This document shows, piece by piece, positions 15,071-22,590 of a stretch of DNA of 32,398 nucleotides. The notes under the pieces were generated by a model, which saw only the letters and a list, made by a program, of their open reading frames with translations, ran no database searches and was not told the DNA's origin. Numbering within the stretch: position 1 is the stretch's first letter; each line of letters starts with the position of its first letter. The position numbers and the translations under genes were made by a program. The stretch is from a candidate division NC10 bacterium RIFCSPLOWO2_12_FULL_66_18. GTDB taxonomy: Bacteria > Methylomirabilota > Methylomirabilia > Methylomirabilales > 2-02-FULL-66-22. The stretch covers positions 6,303 to 38,700 of the forward strand of contig METI01000206.1 of the NCBI GenBank assembly GCA_001771285.1. The letters are read 5' to 3'.

Positions 15071-16273
15071 TCACCCCGCCGCCTGAGTGGCCACCAGCCC
15101 GCGCAGGTCCCCGTCCGTCAGGGCAGCCTTCTTCTTTACCGCAAGCTGCTCGACGGCCCCCAGCAGCTCGGGCAGCCGGGCTTCGGGGAAGTCCAATTCC
15201 AGATCCCGGAGTCGTGCGCGGAGGGCTGCCAGGCCCGAGTATCGCCCCAGCACGATCCGCCGCCGGTTGCCGACAACCGCGGGACTGATCGCTTCCTTCG
15301 CTGGCGGGTGCGCGAGGATGGCCTCCACGTGCGTTTCAAGCTTGTGAGCGAACGCGTACTCCCCCACGAAGGGCTGGCCCGCGGAGATCTCGATGCCCGT
15401 GATCTCTGCCATCAAATGGCACAGATCGTACAACTCGCCGATCCGGATCCCGAGATCCAAGCCGTAAAACGCCTCCAAGGCCAGCACGACTTGCTCCAAT
15501 GCCACGTTTCCGCACCGATCCCCCAGCCCCATGAGGGTGCAGTCAATAACCTCGGCCCCTGCCTCAACCGCGGCCAACGTGTTAGCGAGAGCCAAGCCGA
15601 AATCGTTGTGGCAGTGCGTGACCAGGGGGAGCCGGCAGGTGCGGCGAACCTGCTGGATGAGGTATCCCATGGCGCGGGGGAATACCGCCCCCAGGCTGTC
15701 CGAGATGCAGAGCCGGTCCACTCCGGCTTCGGCCGCCATGCCAGCCAGGTCGGCGAGGAATCCTATGTCGGCGCGCGTGGCATCCGCCGGGGAGAAGTTC
15801 ACCCGCATTCCTTGCTCCTTCGCCCGGCCGATGGCAGCCATCGAACGCGCCCGCATCTCCTCTCGCGTGAAACCGAACACGTGCTTCATCCGGACATCCG
15901 AGGACGCGATAGCGATCTTGATCCAATCAACGCCACTGGCGACGCAGGAGTCGATTTGGACTTGCCAGGTGTCGGTGTACGCCAGGACAAGCCCCTCCAA
16001 GGGGACCGTGCACCCCTCTCCCTTTAGCCGACGCACCAGCTCGAAATCGGACTTGGACCGGCCCGGGTATCCGACCTGGAGTTGGGGGACACCCACTGCC
16101 TCCAGTCGCCGTGCCAAGCGGAACTTCCCCTCCAAGCTGAAGTTGATGTTGGCAGCCTGTTCCCCGTCGCGCAGGGTGCAGTCGTTAATGATCACTCGGG
16201 ACGGGAGGTCAGGAATGTCCCGGACACCAGGGACATCGTTCGCCGGCCCCAGGTACAACCCTTCCTGGATCAT
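15071..16273 (-). CDS. Homocitrate/isopropylmalate synthase-like HMGL-family enzyme (canonical active site)
   Basis: This 400-residue TIM-barrel protein has the full superfamily motif D31-C-T-L-R35-D36-G-E-Q and the metal histidines H220 and H222 in 'THCHNDFGLALANTLAA', plus the glycine-rich 'MGLGDRCGN'. The post-barrel part has 'QPFVGEYAFAHKLETHVE', which is typical of homocitrate synthase- and citramalate synthase-like proteins. It lacks the C-terminal allosteric LeuA domain, which argues against a biosynthetic leucine enzyme. It would condense acetyl-CoA with a 2-oxo acid or carry out the reverse cleavage. It is distantly related to the noncanonical member at 2701-3921; the two differ at the catalytic metal site. 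It lies between the ABC importer and the amidohydrolase gene. Confidence 0.85.
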   Translation of the reverse strand: MIQEGLYLGPANDVPGVRDIPDLPSRVIINDCTLRDGEQAANINFSLEGKFRLARRLEAVGVPQLQVGYPGRSKSDFELVRRLKGEGCTVPLEGLVLAYTDTWQVQIDSCVASGVDWIKIAIASSDVRMKHVFGFTREEMRARSMAAIGRAKEQGMRVNFSPADATRADIGFLADLAGMAAEAGVDRLCISDSLGAVFPRAMGYLIQQVRRTCRLPLVTHCHNDFGLALANTLAAVEAGAEVIDCTLMGLGDRCGNVALEQVVLALEAFYGLDLGIRIGELYDLCHLMAEITGIEISAGQPFVGEYAFAHKLETHVEAILAHPPAKEAISPAVVGNRRRIVLGRYSGLAALRARLRDLELDFPEARLPELLGAVEQLAVKKKAALTDGDLRGLVATQAAG

Positions 16274-16367
16274 AGTCTGCCCTCCCGCGCGGTCATGCGG
16301 TCATGCCTTTGGCTGCCCGGGTACGATTCGTGTGCTCTTGAACGCCGCTCCATTCCCAGTTCACCCG

Positions 16368-17465
16368 TCAGTCCTCGGGAAGATCCAGTAAGAGGACGCA
16401 CTTAGCCGGATCGATGACAAGCCGTACCGGGTCTCCCGTACGAAACCACACGTTCGGGGGGAGGATGGCCCGGATGGGCTGGGGCCAGTTCGGCAGCTCG
16501 ACGAGGTAATCCACTGAGTCTCCAAAGTAGTGAGCGCGGGTAACCCGGCCGCTCCACACATTGTGCCCGGTCGTGGCGGAAGGGCCCCGGCCCTCCGAAT
16601 AGAGCTCGACGTTATGGGGCCTCACCGAGGCCAGTACGCATTGCCCCTCCCGGAACTCGTTGTCGCCCGCGGTGCGCAGGAAGATTCCGGGGGCTACCTC
16701 CAGCTGGTCCCGACCCCGGAGCACGCCACGGAAGGAGTTGGTCTTTCCTACGAACTCCGCCACGAACCGGGTACGGGGCCGCTCGTAGATTTCCCGGGGG
16801 GTCCCGATCTGTTCGACTTTCCCCATGTTCATCACTACGGTACGGTCACTCGTCACCATGGCCTCCGCCTGGTCGTGGGTGACGTAGATGCTGGTGATCT
16901 TGAACTTGTCGTGTAGCCGCCGGATCTCGAAGCGCATCTCCTCCCGGAGATTGGCGTCCAGGTTGGAGAGTGGCTCATCCAGGAGGAGGATGCTGGGCTC
17001 AACCACCAGCGCCCGGGCAAGGGCGACCCGCTGCTGCTGACCCCCCGAGAGCTCGGCAGGGTACCGGTCGGCCAGTCCCTCCATGCGCACGACCTCGAGC
17101 ATGGCGCGGACCTTGCGGTCGGCTTCGGCCCGGGTGACGTCGCGGAACTTCAGCCCGTAGGCGACATTCTGGTACACGGTCTTGTGGGGCCAGAGGCCGT
17201 AGCTCTGGAAGATCATGCTCATGTTGCGCTTGTCGGGCGAGACCGAGAATGAGCTGGAGCTGATGAGTTTTCCATCAACGCGTACCTCCCCCTCGTCCGG
17301 CTGGAGGAAGCCGGCCACGAGCCGCAGCGTGGTGGTCTTCCCGCACCCTGAGGGTCCAAGGATGGAGACTAGCTCCCCGTGCTCGATGTGCAGATCCAGG
17401 CGGTCCACCACCCGCACCTTGCCTCCGAACACCTTGGTGAGGCCCACCAGATCTACCGTCGCCAA
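16368..17465 (-). CDS. ABC importer ATP-binding protein, FbpC/PotA type
   Basis: The ATPase has Walker A 'GPSGCGKTTTLR', a Q-loop, signature 'LSGGQQQRVALARAL', Walker B 'ILLLDEPLSNLDA' and the H-loop in 'IYVTHDQAEA'. A C-terminal TOBE-like regulatory domain (from 'NSFRGVLRGRDQLEV') is typical of ferric-iron, polyamine and phosphonate importers. I take the TTG at 17465 as the start because AAGGGAAG lies just upstream and the product then begins at the family position. The longer frame to 17519 would overlap the permease gene. The resulting 365-residue length is normal. It is 11 bases downstream of the permease gene, so permease and ATPase are co-transcribed. It powers uptake through the two genes upstream. 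Confidence 0.9.
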   Translation of the reverse strand: MATVDLVGLTKVFGGKVRVVDRLDLHIEHGELVSILGPSGCGKTTTLRLVAGFLQPDEGEVRVDGKLISSSSFSVSPDKRNMSMIFQSYGLWPHKTVYQNVAYGLKFRDVTRAEADRKVRAMLEVVRMEGLADRYPAELSGGQQQRVALARALVVEPSILLLDEPLSNLDANLREEMRFEIRRLHDKFKITSIYVTHDQAEAMVTSDRTVVMNMGKVEQIGTPREIYERPRTRFVAEFVGKTNSFRGVLRGRDQLEVAPGIFLRTAGDNEFREGQCVLASVRPHNVELYSEGRGPSATTGHNVWSGRVTRAHYFGDSVDYLVELPNWPQPIRAILPPNVWFRTGDPVRLVIDPAKCVLLLDLPED

Positions 17466-17476
17466 TCTACTTCCCT

Positions 17477-19249
17477 TCAGGCCCTCATGAAATCCCGGCC
17501 CATCATCCGGAACACGCACACCACGACCGCCAGGGTGACAATCATCAGAATCACCCCGAGGGCTGCGATGTCAGCGAGCCGGGCTTCGTCATACAGGTTG
17601 AGAATGACCACTGAGATGACCTTCGTATCGATGGTCCATATTAACGCCGACGTGCTGAGTTCTCGCAACGAGGGCATGAATACCAGGAGCCAGGAGGCCA
17701 GGAGGCCGACCTTGAACAGGGGCACCGTCACGTCCTTGAACACGGTGAGCCGGTTGGCGCCCAGGATGCGGCCGCTCTCCTCCAGTTCCGGGTGGATGCT
17801 CATGAGGGCGGCATTGCTGGCCTGGTAGGCAAGGGGCAGGAACTTAGTCACATAGGCCAGAAATAGGATCCACAGCGTGCCATACAGCACGAACGGCGCC
17901 TTCGTGTAAGCAGCGAAGAGGCCCACGCCCAGGACAATGCCGGGGATCCCGAGCGGGAGGGTCGCCAGGAGCCCGAGGTGCCGGTGGCCGTGGACCAGTT
18001 GGCGCTGGGAGATGTAGGCGATGACTGAGGCGAGCAGGGTTGCCCCGGTGGCCGCCATGGTAGCCAGAAGCAATGTGTTGACCATGGATGAGGCGATGGC
18101 GCGGCTTTGAAAGATGGAGCGGTAGTTTTCCAGCGTCATGTTTGACCAGGTCAGGCCGTGACCGAGATTTTTCATGAAGGAGGTGGCGATGAGGGCAAAG
18201 TAGGGCAACACGATGGCGCAGGTGACCGGTACCATGCACATGGCGAAGACGGGATACCGCCACACGCCGAGCTTCTGTGGCCGCCGATGGCCACCCTTGC
18301 CCCCAACGGTGGCGTAGCCGCGCCGGCCCAGGGCCGCCCGCTGCATCCAGACCAGCAAGGCGGCTGCCACGAGTATGGGGAACGAGTACGCAGCAGCAAG
18401 GCCCACGGCGTCGATTCCCTCGTCCATGATGGCACGGATTTGGGTGGTCATCAGGTGCTGGCGGGCTGGGATGGCCAGGACCGCTGGGATGCCGAGGAGG
18501 GTCATAGCCTCCAGGACAGCGAGGAGCAGGCCCGCCATCAGCGCCGGCAGCACCAGCGGGAGAGTGATGTTCACCATGGTGGAGAGGCTGTTGCCGCCGG
18601 CGATGCTGGCCGCGTCTTCGACATCGGAAGGGATGTTGTTGAGGGCTGCCAGCACCACGATGAAGACCTGGGGGAAGGTGAAAAGGGCCATCGTAAACAC
18701 CACCCCCGGCATCGTGAAGATGTTGAAGAGGTATTCGTGCCCGGCGGCCCCCGTGATTCCCCGGTAGATGATGTTGAGCCAGCCTTCACGGGGACCGGCC
18801 AGGAATATCCACGCGATGGCACCAAGAAAGGGTGGTGTCACAAAGGAGAGCAGCACCGAGGTCCGGATGAAGCCGGGCAGGGGCATATCGGTCCGGCCAA
18901 CGCACCAGGCCACCGCAGCCCCCACCATTAGGCTGAGGGGGCCGACCGCAGCCGAAACGATGAAGGTCCAAAGGACCGGGCCGCGATAGAGGGGCTCGGT
19001 GAAGGCCTTGATGTAGTTGCGCAGCGTCCACTCCACCCCTTGACCCCGGGTTAGTTGAAAGCTCTCCAAGACGAGATGGTACAGAGGGTTCAGGATGAGC
19101 ACGAACAGCACGAAGGCGACGAATACCCACACCGCTGTGGTCGCCTCGAACCGGCGCAGGACAGCGACTACGCGAGGCACATCCCTCCCCTCAACGGGCT
19201 GAACATTTCCACCCGTGTACGCCTCTCGCGTCGATACGGGTTGCTCCAT
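17477..19249 (-). CDS. ABC importer permease with two fused transmembrane domains, FbpB/ThiP type
   Basis: At 590 residues this is about twice the size of a single permease domain and holds two binding-protein-dependent transport domains in tandem with about twelve membrane segments. Each has its own EAA-type cytoplasmic loop, the first in 'EDAASIAGGNSLSTMVNITLP' and the second in 'ESGRILGANRLTVFKDVTVP'. A basic linker ('GYATVGGKGGHRRPQKLG') lies between the halves. Such fused permeases occur in Fe3+ (FbpB/SfuB), thiamine and 2-aminoethylphosphonate importers. With a single permease gene, the fused protein forms the whole channel. The ribosome binding site is weak (GGACGTGAAAA before ATG), which suggests lower expression than the binding protein. 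Confidence 0.9.
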   Translation of the reverse strand: MEQPVSTREAYTGGNVQPVEGRDVPRVVAVLRRFEATTAVWVFVAFVLFVLILNPLYHLVLESFQLTRGQGVEWTLRNYIKAFTEPLYRGPVLWTFIVSAAVGPLSLMVGAAVAWCVGRTDMPLPGFIRTSVLLSFVTPPFLGAIAWIFLAGPREGWLNIIYRGITGAAGHEYLFNIFTMPGVVFTMALFTFPQVFIVVLAALNNIPSDVEDAASIAGGNSLSTMVNITLPLVLPALMAGLLLAVLEAMTLLGIPAVLAIPARQHLMTTQIRAIMDEGIDAVGLAAAYSFPILVAAALLVWMQRAALGRRGYATVGGKGGHRRPQKLGVWRYPVFAMCMVPVTCAIVLPYFALIATSFMKNLGHGLTWSNMTLENYRSIFQSRAIASSMVNTLLLATMAATGATLLASVIAYISQRQLVHGHRHLGLLATLPLGIPGIVLGVGLFAAYTKAPFVLYGTLWILFLAYVTKFLPLAYQASNAALMSIHPELEESGRILGANRLTVFKDVTVPLFKVGLLASWLLVFMPSLRELSTSALIWTIDTKVISVVILNLYDEARLADIAALGVILMIVTLAVVVCVFRMMGRDFMRA

Positions 19250-19381
19250 TTTTCACGTCCGAAGCCCCCACATTGGGAGACGGTATGGCAGGCGGCCGGG
19301 CAGGCGAAGTCCCACCTCTGTTCCTGCCGTGGTCCGATGCCGCTCTCACCAGAGGCCGGCCCCGCCAGCGACTCGGAGAAT

Positions 19382-20404
19382 CTACACGCCGAAGAATTTT
19401 CGGAATCCCTCTTTCATGGACGGTGTCTCCTTCTCCGCGTCTTCCGGCGATACGAAGATGGGCTTCAGATCTTCGAAGGGTGGCAGACCCGGAGGATACT
19501 TCACTTCCGGGTGGCCGACGTGATAGCCGGAATCCACGATCAACTGCTGGACCTCACGGCTGAAGAGGAAGTCCACAAACAATTTTGCGGCGTTGGGATG
19601 CGGCGCATTCTTGGGGATCGCGCTGGGGATCCCATTGACGAGCACCCCCTCCTTGGGAACGAACATTTTGAGCGGCTCTCCTCGCTGGGCGTGATCGAAG
19701 ACGGACGCAAGGGGGGCGTAAACGACCATGTGCGATTCACCCCGCTCGACGAAGGTAAGTGTGCCTGACGCCGAAGGGACGATTCTGGGATTCTGCTTCG
19801 CCAATTTCTCGAAGTAATCCCAGCCGAACTTCTTCACCATGACAATCATCACTTCAGCGGCGACCCCGCTGAAGCTCGGGTTCGGGAGCACGAGCCTGTC
19901 CTTCCATTCGGGTCTCAGGAAATCGGTCCAGCTCGTCGGTAGCTCCGATGGCTTTACCAGTTTGGTGTTATAGGCCGGCACCTGAGCGGTGGCTAACGGA
20001 ATCATCCACGAGCCATCCTCCGTTGTGAAGAAGGGATTGAACCTTTCAGTCCCTCTTGGCCGGTAGGGGAGGAGATAGCCACCTTGCTTGAGCTGGAGGA
20101 AGTAGCCCAAGTTAGAGAAGGTGAAGACGTCGGCTACGTTGATGTTACTCTTCGCTTCCTGTAGATACCGCCGGTAGAGGGGACCGGCCCCGTCGCGGTG
20201 GAAGACACATTGGACGCCAAACCCCTTCTTGTTGAAGAGGTCGCACACCTGCTGGTTGAAATCGGTCGTTAGTGCAACATACCAGACGACTTTCCCTTCC
20301 CGCTTCGCCGCCTGGAGGTCTGCCTCCGCAGAGGCAAATGTGCCCAGAGAGAAAAGTATTGCCATTCCAAGAACAAAGCTGGCTAGAGTGCGCTTCGATG
20401 ACAT
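19382..20404 (-). CDS. ABC importer periplasmic binding protein, Fe3+/AfuA-type (family 1)
   Basis: This 340-residue protein has a clear signal peptide (K4-R5, hydrophobic 'FVLGMAILFSLGTFASA', cleavage near residue 26). The mature part matches the ferric/AEP-type binding proteins: 'AKREGKVVWYVALTTDF', 'FNKKGFGVQCVF', 'PTSWTDFLRPEWKDRLVLPNP' and 'NAAKLFVDFLFSREVQQLI'. Members bind iron, phosphonates or small organic anions. The catabolic neighbours suggest an organic ligand rather than iron, but the residues that would prove this cannot be judged by eye. The ATG has AGGAGGG upstream, and the leader carries two hairpins. The 132-base gap to the permease gene may allow separate mRNA stability. 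Confidence 0.88.
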   Translation of the reverse strand: MSSKRTLASFVLGMAILFSLGTFASAEADLQAAKREGKVVWYVALTTDFNQQVCDLFNKKGFGVQCVFHRDGAGPLYRRYLQEAKSNINVADVFTFSNLGYFLQLKQGGYLLPYRPRGTERFNPFFTTEDGSWMIPLATAQVPAYNTKLVKPSELPTSWTDFLRPEWKDRLVLPNPSFSGVAAEVMIVMVKKFGWDYFEKLAKQNPRIVPSASGTLTFVERGESHMVVYAPLASVFDHAQRGEPLKMFVPKEGVLVNGIPSAIPKNAPHPNAAKLFVDFLFSREVQQLIVDSGYHVGHPEVKYPPGLPPFEDLKPIFVSPEDAEKETPSMKEGFRKFFGV

Positions 20405-20417
20405 CGTGGGCCCTCCT

Positions 20418-20434
20418 CTGACTCCCTGAGTCAG
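20418..20434 (-). promoter_or_regulatory. Seven-pair hairpin directly upstream of the binding-protein ribosome binding site
   Basis: CTGACTC and GAGTCAG pair perfectly around a three-base loop. The hairpin touches the AGGAGGG ribosome binding site of the binding-protein gene on its upstream side. It could protect the mRNA 5' end or tune translation. The role is inferred from position. Confidence 0.4.
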
Positions 20435-20452
20435 AAATTCACTGACAAAATT

Positions 20453-20479
20453 GGCCGACGGCGCGAAAACTCGTCGGCC
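20453..20479 (-). terminator. GC-rich hairpin between HyuB and the binding-protein gene, possible partial terminator
   Basis: A perfect eight-base stem (GGCCGACG/CGTCGGCC) with an eleven-base loop is followed on the minus strand by AATTTTG. The T run is short, so it may act as a partial terminator, an attenuator or an mRNA-end stabiliser between the hydantoinase and transport genes. Confidence 0.45.
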
Positions 20480-20562
20480 GCCCTGGTTCGCACGAACGGC
20501 TTGGGTTGCGCATTGTGGGTATCTCTATCCATAATTCCTTTCCGGGTCCCCCACCTTAAGAG

Positions 20563-22590
20563 TCAAGTAGCCAGAGCCCGGGGCAACACCCGCACCCAAA
20601 GTAGCGTTCCCGCCTCCACTTCCAGGATCCGCAGGCTGAATTCCTCAAGGCCGAGGTTTCCTTCCGGGATACTGGGGTCGAGGTAGACCCGGCCCCGAAT
20701 CGGTGCCCCCTCGTGCGTCCCCACCTCCGCCAGGTCGCCCAGTCCTAGTCCAAGGACCTCTGCCGTTCGCGGGTGGAACCCCAGGAGCTGAACGGGATCG
20801 GCCGACGGCGGGAGGGGCGACCAGGGACGCGCGCGCAGCGACCGACGCTGGCGCCGCATCTCCGCCCGCAAGGCCGTGGTGGGTCGGGCCGCCACCGCCC
20901 CGGCCTCGATGACAATCCCGTAGCGCTCGCGGGCCTGGGTCTCGCTGATGTAGCCTTCGGCCACGTCGGCCAGGATCAAATCGGGATCACGCTCTAGTGG
21001 ATCCCCGTAGCCTCCGCCCCCAGCTGTCAGGATCACGACGTGGTCGCCCTCTTGTAGGGGGAAGCCGGAGACCTTGCCGGGCAAAGGTGACGGCTCGACT
21101 ACCTGGCCGCGGCGTACCACGTAGAAGCGGTTTGGGGCGCCCGCCTCCCCGCCCAGGACACCATACGGAGGGAGAAGATTCCGTTCGGAGAGGACTGAGA
21201 GCAACCCCCGCTCGCTCTCCAGCCGGATCTCGCGCCGCATCCCGAGACCACCGCGCTTCCGACCCGCGCCGGAGGAGTCGGGCCGCAGTTCGCACCGCTC
21301 CACCAGCAGGGGATGCTCGTGCTCTACGAACTCCGCCGAATGAATGGAGTTGAAGTCCCCGCTGCCCCACTCCCGGACCGCATTGGACCCGTCCGCCTCG
21401 AGGAATCCTCCCGTTCCGCCAGCCGGGTATTCGTAGAAGATTGACCGGACCCCATGGTTCCCCAGGCTGGCGATGTACAAGTGATTGGCGCACCCTTTGT
21501 TGTCACCGGCGACAAACGCCGGGGCGGCCTTGGCCAGGGCACCCACGAGCGTCCAGGAGACCCGGCGCTGGATTTCCACGAACCCACCCATGGGCGAGGG
21601 ATACGTGGCGTTCACCACCGTCCCTTCCGGCGCAATAATCCGAATCGGTCGAAATGCCCCATCGTTAATGTGACCCACCGGGTCAAGCAGGGCCTTCAGC
21701 GTGACGAACACAGCCGCCGATGCCACGGCCAGGCTGGCATTGACTGGGCCTGCACGCTGAAGCGACGAGCCAGTCAGATCCACCTCCACATCCGACCCCC
21801 GGACCGTTACATTGACCCGGATCCTCAGATGCCCTGGCATATTTCCATCAGAGTCCAGGTAGTCCTCAAAGCAGTACTCCCCGTCGGGAAGCTTCTGAAT
21901 CATGGCCCGCATCCGGGCCTCGGTGCGGGCCAGAATCTGCTCGATCCCGTTTTGAACCGCAGCCACGCCAAACCGGCTGACGATGGCTCTCAGGCGTTCC
22001 TCGGCTGTCCTGCACGCTGCCAGCGCAGCGTGGAAGTCGCCACTTCGGTCCCGGGGTTGCCGGAGGTTGGCGAAGAGGAGATCCAGGGCCCCTTGATTGG
22101 GTCGACCTCCTTCGTAGGCCTTGATGGGCGGGATGCGGATTCCTTCCTGGAAGATCTCCGTGGTCCGCCCGGAGATGCTCCCTGGGGTCATTCCGCCGAT
22201 GTCACCCCAATGGGCTCGGACGCAGAAGAAGAGCAGCAGCTCCCCATTCACGAAGAATGGGCAGATCACCGCCACATCATTCAAATGCGTCCCGGACATG
22301 TACGGGTCGTTTGTGATCACCACGTCCCCTGGGGCGAAGCTGCCGCGGAAATGCCGGATCGCGCTCTGCACTTGCATGGGTAAGGGAAGGACGTGCACCG
22401 GGGCGTCGTCCTGGGACTGCGCCACGAACCGCCCCCGTCCGTCTAGCACTACGCAGGAGAAGTCGGCTCCCTCGTAGAGGATCGAGGAAAAGGCGGTCCG
22501 CATCACCGTGACACGCATCTCCGCCACAGTCGAGACAAGGGCCTCGTGGAACACCTCTAGCGTGACCGGGTCCATCTCATTGCGGCTCAT
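20563..22590 (-). CDS. hyuB: Hydantoinase B/oxoprolinase family protein (HyuB) with C-terminal extension
   Basis: The first 570 or so residues match HyuB: 'MDPVTLEVFHEALVSTVAEM', 'RTAFSSILYEGADFSCVVLD', 'GDVVITNDPYMSGTHLNDV' and 'GHWGDIGG'-like 'AHWGDIGGMTPGS'. A C-terminal 'LTAGGGGYGDPLERD' marks the family's usual end region. HyuB works with HyuA in ATP-dependent opening of hydantoins, N-methylhydantoins or 5-oxoproline, or in acetone-carboxylase-type reactions. The protein continues to 675 residues; about 600-670 ('HPRTAEVLGLGLGDLAEV', then 'RILEVEAGTLLWVRVL') looks like two beta repeats of a double-psi-barrel-like domain, an unusual addition. Its start overlaps the end of the HyuA gene by 14 bases, so the two are translationally coupled. 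Confidence 0.9.
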   Translation of the reverse strand: MSRNEMDPVTLEVFHEALVSTVAEMRVTVMRTAFSSILYEGADFSCVVLDGRGRFVAQSQDDAPVHVLPLPMQVQSAIRHFRGSFAPGDVVITNDPYMSGTHLNDVAVICPFFVNGELLLFFCVRAHWGDIGGMTPGSISGRTTEIFQEGIRIPPIKAYEGGRPNQGALDLLFANLRQPRDRSGDFHAALAACRTAEERLRAIVSRFGVAAVQNGIEQILARTEARMRAMIQKLPDGEYCFEDYLDSDGNMPGHLRIRVNVTVRGSDVEVDLTGSSLQRAGPVNASLAVASAAVFVTLKALLDPVGHINDGAFRPIRIIAPEGTVVNATYPSPMGGFVEIQRRVSWTLVGALAKAAPAFVAGDNKGCANHLYIASLGNHGVRSIFYEYPAGGTGGFLEADGSNAVREWGSGDFNSIHSAEFVEHEHPLLVERCELRPDSSGAGRKRGGLGMRREIRLESERGLLSVLSERNLLPPYGVLGGEAGAPNRFYVVRRGQVVEPSPLPGKVSGFPLQEGDHVVILTAGGGGYGDPLERDPDLILADVAEGYISETQARERYGIVIEAGAVAARPTTALRAEMRRQRRSLRARPWSPLPPSADPVQLLGFHPRTAEVLGLGLGDLAEVGTHEGAPIRGRVYLDPSIPEGNLGLEEFSLRILEVEAGTLLWVRVLPRALAT

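Noticed and set aside
14264..16027. A 587-codon plus-strand frame across the dihydropyrimidinase-like and HMGL-family genes
   Set aside because: Antisense shadow; both minus-strand genes have complete catalytic residues.
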